Assembly (NCBI GenBank): GCA_023396615.1
Contig: JAEWVM010000072.1
Span: 1 to 35,911 of the forward strand
Source: Spirochaetota bacterium
Lineage (GTDB): Bacteria; Spirochaetota; UBA4802; JAFGJZ01
Direction of reading: 5' to 3'
Length of the DNA stretch: 35,911 bases
In this document: positions 23,412 through 30,921 of the stretch, in pieces
Layout of the letters: each line of letters opens with the position of its first letter
How positions within the stretch are numbered: the first letter of the stretch is position 1
The notes under the pieces: generated by a model
Told to the model about the DNA's origin: nothing
Seen by the model: the letters and a program-made list of their open reading frames with translations, nothing else
Database searches by the model: none
Position numbers and translations under genes: made by a program

Positions 23412-24525
23412 TAACGCAGCAACTTCATGGCCGAAACCGGAATCTGTTTACACTTCGCTCAACTTTCACACCAGAAGTTTCGGCGCAGGATTCGGACGCG
23501 GAAATGACAAGAGCTCGGAAATCAGTTCGGGTATCATATATGAATGCAGATGTGCCGTATCCGAACTTTTCGGAATCACATGTCCCGAACGGGTCATATT
23601 TACACAAAACGCAACGGATTCAATAAACATTGCCCTGAAGGGATTTCTCAAATCTGGAGATCACGTAATAGTAAGCTCTACGGAACACAATTCGATTATG
23701 CGCCCCTTGGTAAAAATGAAGAACTCAGGCAAAATTGATTTTTCAGTTGCGGATTGTTCAAAAGAAGGAAAAACACATCCGGAATCCGTCAGAAAACTAA
23801 TCCGTAAAAACACCGCGCTCGTCTCAATGATTCATACGTCAAATGTCACGGGAACAACTAATGACATTGAAGCGATCGGCAATGAATGCGGGAAATCAGG
23901 GATTCCATTAATGGTCGACGCATCTCAAAGCGCAGGCATTTATGATATAGATGTGAGACGTGACGGAATCAGCATTCTCGCCATGCCGGGCCACAAAGGA
24001 CTTCTGGGACCGCAGGGAACAGGCTTACTGTATTTAGACCCTTCAATAACAGTAGACAGCATCCGCGAAGGCGGCACCGGAAGCTTCTCAAAAAATCTTC
24101 TGCAGCCGGACGAACTTCCGGATAAGCATGAAAGCGGAACACAGAATTTTCCTGCAATAGCCGCACTTCTTGAAGGAATCCGCTTTATCTTTAAATTGAA
24201 AACCGCTTCAATACGCTCGCATTTATTTGAACTGACCGATGAGTTGCGCAAAGAACTTCGAAAAGTGCCTGGAATCAACGAATTCGGTGATACAGAAAAC
24301 CCATCATCTATTTTTGCATTTAACGTAGACGGAATCGATACTTCGGAAATCTGTTCACATCTTGCAGATAAGGACATTTCGGTGCGTGGAGGTTTTCATT
24401 GTTCATACATGGCACACAAACACTACGGGACTTTAAACAAAGGAATGATACGAATCAGCCCTGGGATATTCACTAATTCCGGTGAAATTCAGTCATTCAT
24501 AAAAATACTTAATAAACTATTCTAA
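23398..24525 (+). CDS. Cysteine desulfurase-like class-V aminotransferase
   Basis: A 375-aa PLP enzyme beginning MIYLNNAATSWPKPE, the signature of the small cysteine desulfurase subfamily that travels with DUF3343. The PLP lysine is K200 in GHKGLLGPQGTG, the cofactor Asp and Gln lie in VDASQSAG (D174, Q177), and the catalytic cysteine C335 is in RGGFHCSYMAHKHYG. It should release S from cysteine or Se from selenocysteine. No scaffold gene (sufU, iscU) or Fe-S assembly gene is nearby, which argues against a housekeeping SufS role. Coupled to DUF3343 by a 14-nt overlap, it more likely feeds sulfur/selenium to a metal cofactor. A TTG seven codons upstream is a weaker start. Confidence 0.9.
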   Translation: MIYLNNAATSWPKPESVYTSLNFHTRSFGAGFGRGNDKSSEISSGIIYECRCAVSELFGITCPERVIFTQNATDSINIALKGFLKSGDHVIVSSTEHNSIMRPLVKMKNSGKIDFSVADCSKEGKTHPESVRKLIRKNTALVSMIHTSNVTGTTNDIEAIGNECGKSGIPLMVDASQSAGIYDIDVRRDGISILAMPGHKGLLGPQGTGLLYLDPSITVDSIREGGTGSFSKNLLQPDELPDKHESGTQNFPAIAALLEGIRFIFKLKTASIRSHLFELTDELRKELRKVPGINEFGDTENPSSIFAFNVDGIDTSEICSHLADKDISVRGGFHCSYMAHKHYGTLNKGMIRISPGIFTNSGEIQSFIKILNKLF

Positions 24526-24537
24526 AAGGAGAATACA

Positions 24538-25290
24538 ATGATCTGGGATATTTACGATGAACTTATTGAACAAGTGCCTTCTAATATGACACTCAAGCGT
24601 TTTCTTTCAGCATCACACTGGAATCTTGCAGAAACCGATGCGATAGGAATGTCCATGGTGCCCCGCGAAGGAAACGGAAGAGTTGCCGGTATGGGAAGTT
24701 TTTCAGGAATGAACGCAAAAGATGCCGCCGCAAAAATTAAATCATGGAACAATCACGAAGCTGCGTTCGGCCTTTCTGTAATTAATTCGGTTATCAATAA
24801 TCCAGATAGAATATTTGCACTTACAGAATATGAAATAGAAAAAGATTCAAATGTAAGTTTATTTGATTATATGCGCGAAGATCTGCGCGGCAAGAAAGTT
24901 GCGGTCATCGGTCACTTCTGCGGAATCGATTCACTTAAAGAAATCTGCGCATTATCCATTCTGGAACGTTTTCCGCAGCCGGGAGATTTTCCTGATCCGG
25001 CATGCGAATACATTCTGCCTGAACAGGATTATGTTTTCATAACCGGAACAACTTTAATAAACAAGACACTGCCCCGCCTTCTTGAACTTTCAAAAAATGC
25101 TCAAGTTGCAATTGTCGGCCCGAGCACTCCGATGAGCGGCATATTATTTAAACACGGTGCAAGCATCGCAGCCGGCACTGCAGTATTGGATAAGGAAAAA
25201 GTATGGAATCTTATTCAGGAAGGTGATCAACACAGATTCTTTTCTGAAGGAGGTCAAATGATAAAAATATCTCTCAAAAGACCGCTTTAA
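24538..25290 (+). CDS. DUF4213/DUF364 protein, putative heavy-metal chelation
   Basis: The 250-aa protein has the two-domain layout of the DUF4213-DUF364 family: an enolase-N-like N-terminal domain (about 5-90, with RFLSASHWNLAETDAIGMSMVPREGNGR and the LSVINSVIN helix) and a C-terminal Rossmann-like domain (about 105-245, VAVIGHFCGIDSLKEI, EYILPEQDYVFITGTTLINKTLPRLLE, VAIVGPSTPMSGILFKHGAS). The family is annotated as putative heavy-metal chelation and is frequent beside FeCD-type metal importers. Its actual chemistry is unknown. The ATG has AAAAGGAG about 7 nt upstream. It is the last gene of the operon and ends in the convergent terminator shared with modD. Confidence 0.85.
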   Translation: MIWDIYDELIEQVPSNMTLKRFLSASHWNLAETDAIGMSMVPREGNGRVAGMGSFSGMNAKDAAAKIKSWNNHEAAFGLSVINSVINNPDRIFALTEYEIEKDSNVSLFDYMREDLRGKKVAVIGHFCGIDSLKEICALSILERFPQPGDFPDPACEYILPEQDYVFITGTTLINKTLPRLLELSKNAQVAIVGPSTPMSGILFKHGASIAAGTAVLDKEKVWNLIQEGDQHRFFSEGGQMIKISLKRPL

Positions 25291-25300
25291 AAGCGGTCTT
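25278..25300. terminator. Hairpin between the metal operon and modD
   Basis: A perfect 10-bp stem (25278-25287 with 25291-25300) with a 3-nt loop, overlapping the DUF364 gene stop. Four T follow on the minus strand, so it mainly ends the mop-modD transcript; it can also slow the plus-strand transcript. Confidence 0.65.
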
Positions 25301-25311
25301 AAAAAATACAA

Positions 25312-26160
25312 TTAAACTGCCGTAATTTTTACACCCATGTCTGCCGGTTTTGCATGAAAAAGTGAGGAAGTCACAATTCCGTCAACTCCCGACAAAGCGA
25401 AATCTGAAACATTGACGTCTGTAATTCCGCCTGCGGCAAGAAGCACAATATCATTCCTAATCGATCTCAAAACAGTTACGTATTCAGTTAATTTCTGCGG
25501 ATTAACCTTATCGAACTGAATGCCGTCGATTCCGCTTTTTGCTAGATTTACCGCATCTTCAATATTATCGGTTTCAGCAATAATTTTTTTTTCAGGTGCA
25601 CGCTTTTTATAGAGATGAATATTCTCGATAAATTTCTCACTTCCGCCGGCAAACGGCAAATGCTCTTTAAAAACAAGAATCGATTCTGAAAGACCTAAGC
25701 GATGAGGGAGTGCCCCGCCTGATAGAATTGATTTTGTAACAAGACTCTTTGTTCCCGGAAAAGATTTACGCGTTGTAAGAATTTCAACATGAGATGCGAC
25801 CTTCTTTGCGGCATCGATAAGTCTTTTTGTTTTTGTCGCAATCCCCGAACAATATTCAAGAATATTCAGAGAGACTTTCCATGCCTGATGAATGTTTTCA
25901 GAATTTCCTTCTGCCGAAAGAAAAACTGAAGAAGCACTAACTTCACTTCCTGACGGATTAAAAATTAGCGGAACAAGATTAAACCTGCTGAAAATCCGGC
26001 AGACTTCCTCAGTTCCGCAAATAACGGTATTATCTCTAGTATAAAACTCTATTTTGCCGCAAATACCGATTATCTGAAGCACGGAAGATGTCAGATCGAA
26101 ATAAGGAATATCCTCTAAAATAAAATCATCAATTTCTTTCTCGCTAATATAAACCATCAT
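25312..26160 (-). CDS. modD: ModD, molybdenum-transport-linked NadC-like phosphoribosyltransferase homologue
   Basis: ModD is a homologue of quinolinate phosphoribosyltransferase (NadC), found in molybdate-transport operons and of unproven function. The 282-aa protein has the N-terminal alpha/beta domain (SEKEIDDFILEDIPYFDLTSS, typical ModD opening with DxT) and the barrel domain with ILEYCSGIATKTKRLID, the RKSFPGTKSLVTKSI strand and the closing LLAAGGITDVNVSDFALSGVDGIV. NadC proper would normally lie with nadA/nadB; none is here. It is transcribed with mop (25-nt gap) towards the eight-gene operon. This is one of the strongest pointers to Mo/W. Confidence 0.87.
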   Translation of the reverse strand: MMVYISEKEIDDFILEDIPYFDLTSSVLQIIGICGKIEFYTRDNTVICGTEEVCRIFSRFNLVPLIFNPSGSEVSASSVFLSAEGNSENIHQAWKVSLNILEYCSGIATKTKRLIDAAKKVASHVEILTTRKSFPGTKSLVTKSILSGGALPHRLGLSESILVFKEHLPFAGGSEKFIENIHLYKKRAPEKKIIAETDNIEDAVNLAKSGIDGIQFDKVNPQKLTEYVTVLRSIRNDIVLLAAGGITDVNVSDFALSGVDGIVTSSLFHAKPADMGVKITAV

Positions 26161-26185
26161 TTCCGTCCTTCAAATAAGATAGAAT

Positions 26186-26392
26186 TTACTTTCCGATAAT
26201 GACTTCGGTTGATTTAATAATGGCAGTAATCTCATCTCCTACTTTAAGAGAAAGATCTTCAACTGATTCTTTGGAAATTAATGATGTAAGATAATTTCCG
26301 CCTGCAATTTCAATTTTAACTTTCGCCATAACCGTACCAAAATCAATTCCTGTAATCTTTCCTTTGATCTGGTTTCTTGCGCTGATTTTCAT
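26186..26392 (-). CDS. mop: Mop, molbindin-type TOBE protein
   Basis: This 68-aa single-domain protein is a textbook molbindin: SARNQIKGKITGIDFGTVMAKVKIEI, then LTSLISKESVEDLSLKVGDEITAIIKSTEV. Molbindins form hexamers that bind molybdate or tungstate and buffer it in the cytosol. The conserved SARNQ and KESVExLxLKxGD motifs are intact, so binding is likely. The ATG at 26392 has AGGGGG 5-6 nt upstream. It is divergent from the regulator gene, and the degenerate operator array lies between them. Confidence 0.95.
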   Translation of the reverse strand: MKISARNQIKGKITGIDFGTVMAKVKIEIAGGNYLTSLISKESVEDLSLKVGDEITAIIKSTEVIIGK

Positions 26393-26492
26393 AGAGCCCC
26401 CTGAATTAGTTCGTAAAAGATTCCGTGATTTGATTAAAAATTAATCCCAACGTTAACTTACGTAAAAAACGTCCTTTTACATGCTCAGTCAA

Positions 26493-26533
26493 GTTTATTT
26501 ATGCTACATTATGTTTGTTTTTGTTTATTTTAC
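26493..26533 (-). repeat. Degenerate mirror copy of the 10-bp operator array
   Basis: Read on the minus strand from 26533, the 10-nt blocks are GTAAAATAAA, CAAAAACAAA, CATAATGTAG and CATAAATAAA, then C. The second and fourth match CATAARCRARC at 10 of 11 positions and the first at 7 of 11. Their 0/10/30 spacing equals that of the three best copies upstream of the operon. The array lies between mop (minus) and the regulator gene (plus), and a -35-like TTGACT follows immediately on the minus strand. Confidence 0.55.
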
Positions 26534-26600
26534 TTCATTTTAACAAAAAGTACTTGTAGAATTTTTTTCAAAATAAATCTCTAAACAAACGAGGTCTGAT

Positions 26601-27548
26601 ATGTCTGACGAAAAATCACTCACTCCGCAGGAAGTAGCCGATATTCTTAAAATCGCGAAAACAACCGTCTACGAAATGATTAAACGCGGAGAATTGCCGT
26701 GTTACCGCATCGGAAGAAAAGTCAGAGTCGAACACAGCGATCTTATCAAATTCAGACAGAAGAAAAGTTTTCCGTCTGAAACAAAATCAGAAATCATTCA
26801 AAACAATATTTTCCCCGAAGCTTCTCAGTCATCACCGCAAAACGGAATTAGAATGATAATCGCCGGACAGGATATTTCTCTAGATATACTTTGCCGTCAC
26901 ATCGAATCGCGGGTCGGCGGAATAATGTGTCTTCGCTCATACATCAGCAGTTACAACGGCTTGGTCTCACTTTACAGAAGAGAAATCGACATTGCAAGCG
27001 TTCATCTTTGGGATGAAAAAACTTCTCAATACAATACACCGTTTGTCAGATACCTCATGCCCGGAATACCGTGCACAATGATTCATGTCGCGGAAAGAAA
27101 TACAGGATTTTACGTTAAAAGCGGAAATCCGAAAAAGATCGAATCATGGAAGGACTTTTCACGACATGATATTTCAATGGTCAACAGAGAAAAAGGTTCC
27201 GGGGTTAGAATATTAACCGACCAAAAACTCGCGGCGCTCAAAATATCACCGTTATCAATAAACGGATATACAAGAGAGTCGCAGAGTCACCTTGCCGCAG
27301 CAGGAATTGTTACCCAAGGAGGTGCGGATATTGCCGTTGGAAACGAAAAGTCTGCATCTCAAATAAAAGGCATTGATTTTATCCCGCTACAGAGCGAGAA
27401 ATATGAGATAGTTATCAGAAAAGAAGATTTCTCAAAACCGCAGTTCAGGGTAATTCCCGAGATACTTTCATCAGAAGAATTCAGAGGTGAGCTTCAAGCT
27501 ATTGGAGAATATGATCTCTCACTAACCGGAAAAATAACAAATATATAA
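26601..27548 (+). CDS. One-component regulator: excisionase-type HTH plus PBP-like sensor domain
   Basis: The 315-aa protein has a MerR/excisionase-type HTH (residues 6-54: LTPQEVADILKIAKTTVYEMIKRGELPCYRIGRKVRVEHSDL) joined by a short polar linker to a periplasmic-binding-protein-like domain (about 82-300). The latter has the hallmark NREKGSGVRILTDQ block and LAAAGIVTQGGADIAVG near 235. The domain is related to molybdate/tungstate-binding proteins, and PBP-like regulators of this build commonly lie beside Mo/W transport genes. I infer that it senses molybdate or tungstate and acts on both operator arrays. The ATG has GAGGT about 6 nt upstream. It could also respond to another oxyanion. Confidence 0.88.
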   Translation: MSDEKSLTPQEVADILKIAKTTVYEMIKRGELPCYRIGRKVRVEHSDLIKFRQKKSFPSETKSEIIQNNIFPEASQSSPQNGIRMIIAGQDISLDILCRHIESRVGGIMCLRSYISSYNGLVSLYRREIDIASVHLWDEKTSQYNTPFVRYLMPGIPCTMIHVAERNTGFYVKSGNPKKIESWKDFSRHDISMVNREKGSGVRILTDQKLAALKISPLSINGYTRESQSHLAAAGIVTQGGADIAVGNEKSASQIKGIDFIPLQSEKYEIVIRKEDFSKPQFRVIPEILSSEEFRGELQAIGEYDLSLTGKITNI

Positions 27549-27580
27549 TAACAGAACGGCATTATACCGTCCTGTTATTA
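27546..27580. terminator. Bidirectional terminator between the regulator and htpG
   Basis: A 14-bp stem with one mismatch (27546-27559 with 27567-27580) and a 7-nt loop. It overlaps the regulator stop and separates two convergent genes. A/T-rich tails on both sides fit termination in both directions. Confidence 0.65.
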
Positions 27581-27586
27581 TATGAA

Positions 27587-29431
27587 TCATAGAGCCTTTT
27601 CAAGCATTGCATTCATCGCTTTCGCAAATGATGCAGTGTTGTCGATTTTTCCGCCTTCAAGCATCATCGCCTGAACAAAAAGGAGATTAACGGTGTTTTC
27701 AAGAACAGCTTCATCAGAATTTGTTTCAAGCTTTTTGATAATAGCGTGATTCGGATTGATTTCAAATACCGGTTTCACTTCACCGCCGCTTTGACCCATC
27801 GCTTTAAGCATTGCCTGCATTTGAAATGAGGGATCGGTTGAATCCGCCACAACACAGCATGGAGAATCGGAAAGACGTGATGAAGCCTTAACATCTTTAA
27901 CCTTGTCTCCGAGAATTTTTTTAATCTTCTCGATTACATCTTTAGCACTTTCCTCGCTTTTCTTTTCATCTTCAGTTTTAAGTTCATCAGCAGAATCTGT
28001 ACGATTCACAGCTTTGAGATCAAAATCCTTATATTTAAAAAGAGAAGGAATAATGATCTCATCGATTTCATCATCCATAATAAGAACTTCGATGTCTTTT
28101 TTGCGGTAATATTCAAGAAGCGGAGAATTTTTCAGATTTTCTTCAGTACCGCCGGTAATATAGTAAATGGATTTCTGGTCTGAAGTCATAGAAGAAACAT
28201 ATTCAGCAAAAGAAACATATCCTTCTCTTTTTGTCGATTTGAAACGAACAAGTTCAGTGAGAGTTTCACGGTTTTCAAAATCCTGATACAAGCCTTCTTT
28301 CAGCGGTTTGCCGAATTCTTTATAGAAATCAGCATATTTTTCTCTGTCTTTTGAAAGGGTTTCAAATTCACTGAGAATTTTTTTCACTGAATTACTGCGG
28401 ATCTTCGCCATGACTTTATTCTGCTGAAGAATCTCCCGGCTGACATTAAGCGGAAGATCCTCGGAATCAATTACACCTTTTACGAAGCGAAGATAAACAG
28501 GCATAAGTTCTTTTTCATCATCAGTGATGAAAACCCTTTTCACATAGAGCTTCACGCCTGCCGCATAATCGGAACGGAAAAGATCAAAAGGAGCTTTCTT
28601 CGGAATGAAAAAAAGCGTCGTGTAATCAAGAGTTCCTTCAGCTCTAGTATGAATGTGAAACATAGGGTCTTCGAAATCACCGGAAAGCGATTTATAAAAT
28701 TCGTTGTAATCTTCATCCTTAAGTTCGGACTTGCTTCGCTTCCAAAACGCACTCGCAGAATTTATCTGCGCAGTAACAGTTTCTTTCTTTTCATCTTTTT
28801 CATTTTCGTATGTCAGATAAATCGGGCAAGCTATGTGATTTGAATATTTTTTGATCAGCTGTTCTATCTGCCATCTGTTGGCATATTCCGCGCCGTTTTC
28901 ATTAAGTTTAAGTATTATAGTAGTACCGTGAGAAGATCTTTCATCCTCTGTTATTTCAAAACCGGTTTTTCCGTCACTCACCCACTTATACGCTTTATTC
29001 GTTCCGGCCTTTTTTGATATAACTTCAATTTCATCCGCAATCATAAACGAAGAATAAAAACCAACACCGAACTGACCGATGAGATTAGAATCTTTCTTCG
29101 CATCACCTGTGAGTTTCTCAATAAAATTCTTTGTTCCGGAACGCGCGATAGTACCAAGATTCTCAGTTAGATCTATTTCATCCATTCCGATTCCGCTGTC
29201 GGACACGGTAAGAGTTTTTTTGCCGTCCGAATCAGAAAAGCTGATATCGATTCTTCCGTCGAAATCGATATTCTTATACGCGTCATCTGTAAACTTTAGA
29301 TACTTCAGCTTATCAATCGCGTCTGAGGCGTTGGAAACGAGTTCGCGGAGAAAAATCTCTTTGTGCGAATAGAGAGAATGAATGATGAGATGAAGCAGTT
29401 TGTCAACTTCAGTCTGAAACTGATGTTTCAT
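27587..29431 (-). CDS. htpG: HtpG, Hsp90-family chaperone
   Basis: HtpG is the cytosolic bacterial Hsp90, an ATP-driven dimeric chaperone for late folding and stress. The 614-aa protein has all motifs in order: the ATPase domain (SNASDAIDKL near 35, DSGIGM near 78, GQFGVGFYSSFM near 120), the middle domain with the catalytic Arg segment (LPLNVSREILQQ near 335), and the C-terminal dimerisation domain. Length is normal (E. coli HtpG 624 aa). The ATG has GGAGG 5 nt upstream. The 125-nt leader holds a 6-bp hairpin (29462-29483) and, further up, a TTGAAA (29560-29555 on the minus strand) that could be a -35 box, but no CCCCAT -10 of heat-shock type is visible. Confidence 0.97.
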   Translation of the reverse strand: MKHQFQTEVDKLLHLIIHSLYSHKEIFLRELVSNASDAIDKLKYLKFTDDAYKNIDFDGRIDISFSDSDGKKTLTVSDSGIGMDEIDLTENLGTIARSGTKNFIEKLTGDAKKDSNLIGQFGVGFYSSFMIADEIEVISKKAGTNKAYKWVSDGKTGFEITEDERSSHGTTIILKLNENGAEYANRWQIEQLIKKYSNHIACPIYLTYENEKDEKKETVTAQINSASAFWKRSKSELKDEDYNEFYKSLSGDFEDPMFHIHTRAEGTLDYTTLFFIPKKAPFDLFRSDYAAGVKLYVKRVFITDDEKELMPVYLRFVKGVIDSEDLPLNVSREILQQNKVMAKIRSNSVKKILSEFETLSKDREKYADFYKEFGKPLKEGLYQDFENRETLTELVRFKSTKREGYVSFAEYVSSMTSDQKSIYYITGGTEENLKNSPLLEYYRKKDIEVLIMDDEIDEIIIPSLFKYKDFDLKAVNRTDSADELKTEDEKKSEESAKDVIEKIKKILGDKVKDVKASSRLSDSPCCVVADSTDPSFQMQAMLKAMGQSGGEVKPVFEINPNHAIIKKLETNSDEAVLENTVNLLFVQAMMLEGGKIDNTASFAKAMNAMLEKAL

Positions 29432-29556
29432 GAATCCTCCGAAATATTTGTTTATTTTTTAACTCTGAAAAATTCCACAGAGTCTTTTTTGTAATTTCAC
29501 TTCCATAATGCAAAAGAATAATAAATTCGGCAAATATTTTTATAATAAATATTCTT

Positions 29557-30006
29557 TCAAGGGGAAATGGCTGTTCGCCGTATTTCAATTAAAAATTTTA
29601 TATTACTGTCTTTCATCATAAGCTTGGCAAAATAACTAATCGCATAGTTATCCAGTTCAAACTCTAAATTAGTAGTTTTTCTCTCTGACAATAATTTTCC
29701 AACGAACTTTTTAATCCAAATATTCAAGATACTTGAAACAGAAACCTTCCCTAACTTCCTTATATCCAAGCAACTCTCATATTCCTCGGCCTCAAAATAA
29801 AAGTGAATAAGCTTATACTCTAAGCCCTTCGGCTGATATTTGACATTTCGGAAAAGAACTAACTGATTATTAAAATCATACTGCATCACGGCATTACGTA
29901 TTATAAATGATATCATTTTCGACAAAGAAATCTTTCTTACCTTACAAGCTCGAACTAAAAGAGAATAAGAAAATAATTCAATATTCGCACTGCTCCTCAA
30001 TCTCAT
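29557..30006 (-). CDS. Orphan protein, weak resemblance to spirochaete DUF1564
   Basis: This 149-aa protein is AT-rich, with a biased Ile/Leu/Lys/Asn/Ser composition unlike its neighbours. The ATG at 30006 is well supported by GGAGG 6 nt upstream, so it is probably translated. I do not recognise the family with confidence. The stretch near 55-85 (FRNVKYQPKGLEYKLIHFYF) and the following predicted helices (LGKVSVSSILNIWIKK) weakly recall DUF1564, a family known mainly from Leptospira (TYQPKGERL... GVSRCFLFNFLL). The pattern of short N-terminal strand and two helices would also fit a ribbon-helix-helix-like DNA-binding protein. It stands alone between htpG and the ankyrin gene. Confidence 0.5.
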   Translation of the reverse strand: MRLRSSANIELFSYSLLVRACKVRKISLSKMISFIIRNAVMQYDFNNQLVLFRNVKYQPKGLEYKLIHFYFEAEEYESCLDIRKLGKVSVSSILNIWIKKFVGKLLSERKTTNLEFELDNYAISYFAKLMMKDSNIKFLIEIRRTAISP

Positions 30007-30013
30007 AAATACC

Positions 30014-30030
30014 TCCGTAATTAATACGGA
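30014..30030. repeat. Small inverted repeat at the orphan gene's ribosome binding site
   Basis: TCCGTA (30014-30019) and its reverse complement TACGGA (30025-30030) flank a 5-nt AT spacer. The repeat overlaps the GGAGG of the orphan gene, so it could be an operator for self-control or a hairpin that masks translation. It may also be chance. Confidence 0.3.
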
Positions 30031-30250
30031 AAGCCTCATGTTCATTATCACTTAGATTGCATTTTTTATAAGCTTATCAAGAAAATATCCATGGTCGCAG
30101 TAAGATTTACACAATAATCTCAAAACTAATGTATATTGCGATTTTATTGCCGCCAGAACAATGATTCTTATCTCCAAAAAAAAGATTTGCAATAACAAAC
30201 ATCTTTGTTCTCTTATACCTATTATAAGCCTTTTCCCAAATGGAGGACAC

Positions 30251-30898
30251 ATGAAATACTTAACCCTTCTATTCTTACTGGCAAGCAGCGTACTGTATTC
30301 ATCCGATGTTAATGAAAATTTTCTCAAAGCGGTTCAGCAGAATGATCTTGAAAAAATAAAATCAGCACTTGCTTCAAAAGCCGACATAAACGCATCAACT
30401 TCTGGAGGTAATACAGCCCTTCTCATCGCATGCAGAAACAGAATCGCTTACCGCAAAATCGACATAATAGAATTTCTTCTCACCAAAAACATCAACGTAA
30501 ATGCAGTAGATAATAACGGAGTTTCGGCTCTAAACATTTCAGCAAGATACGGAGATGCTGAAGCGGCAAAACTTCTTATAGATAAAAAAGCCGATATTGA
30601 ACTTGCCGACAATATCGGAACTACTCCCCTCATGATATCGATATATTTTTCGAAAAATTCCGTAGCAGTAATTCTAATTGAAAACGGCGCAGACGTAAAT
30701 AAACCCAATAAAAACGGATTTACACCTCTCATGGCGGCCAGCTCGACAGGCAACACTGAAATGGTAAAGCTTCTTCTCGAAAAAAATGCGGATCCGTCGG
30801 CAAAAGACAATGGCGGACTTGATGCAGCCTATCTTGCTTCAAAAGATGAAATCAAAACTCTGTTAAAAACTGCTCTTTCAAAAATAAAAAAAAAGTGA
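30251..30898 (+). CDS. Exported ankyrin-repeat protein
   Basis: The 215-aa protein has a signal peptide (about 1-17, LTLLFLLASSVLYSS) followed by about five ankyrin repeats. Clear units are NTALLIACRNR, GVSALNISARYGDAEAAKLLIDKKADIELADN, GTTPLMISIYFSKNSVAVILIENGADVNKPNK and GFTPLMAASSTGNTEMVKLLLEKNADPSAKDN. Ankyrin repeats bind other proteins; the partner is unknown, and the location is probably the periplasm. The start at 30251 is chosen because GGAGG lies 5 nt upstream; upstream in-frame codons would give a non-signal extension. Its 3' end carries the A-tract that serves as the lepA terminator tail on the other strand. Confidence 0.92.
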   Translation: MKYLTLLFLLASSVLYSSDVNENFLKAVQQNDLEKIKSALASKADINASTSGGNTALLIACRNRIAYRKIDIIEFLLTKNINVNAVDNNGVSALNISARYGDAEAAKLLIDKKADIELADNIGTTPLMISIYFSKNSVAVILIENGADVNKPNKNGFTPLMAASSTGNTEMVKLLLEKNADPSAKDNGGLDAAYLASKDEIKTLLKTALSKIKKK

Positions 30899-30913
30899 GG
30901 CAAAACCTCACTT
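30893..30913 (-). terminator. Rho-independent terminator of lepA
   Basis: An 8-bp perfect stem (30893-30900 with 30906-30913), 5-nt loop, and on the minus strand a run of T that lies inside the 3' end of the ankyrin gene. This is a strong terminator for lepA. Confidence 0.85.
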
Positions 30914-30921
30914 CAAGTTAA

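Noticed and set aside
23398..24525. Housekeeping SufS/IscS for Fe-S clusters
   Set aside because: No scaffold or other Fe-S assembly gene is nearby, and the overlap with DUF3343 indicates a specialised partner.
25312..26160. NadC (quinolinate phosphoribosyltransferase)
   Set aside because: There are no nadA/nadB neighbours, while mop is co-directional 25 nt away; the ModD subfamily is the better fit.
29462..29490. Hairpin followed by T6 as a plus-strand terminator
   Set aside because: No plus-strand gene ends here. On the minus strand it lies in the htpG leader without a T-tract, so it may only be a leader hairpin.
30052..30327. Antisense open frame upstream of the orphan gene
   Set aside because: It has no ribosome binding site and lies across the promoter region and the start of the ankyrin gene. 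Its composition looks random.
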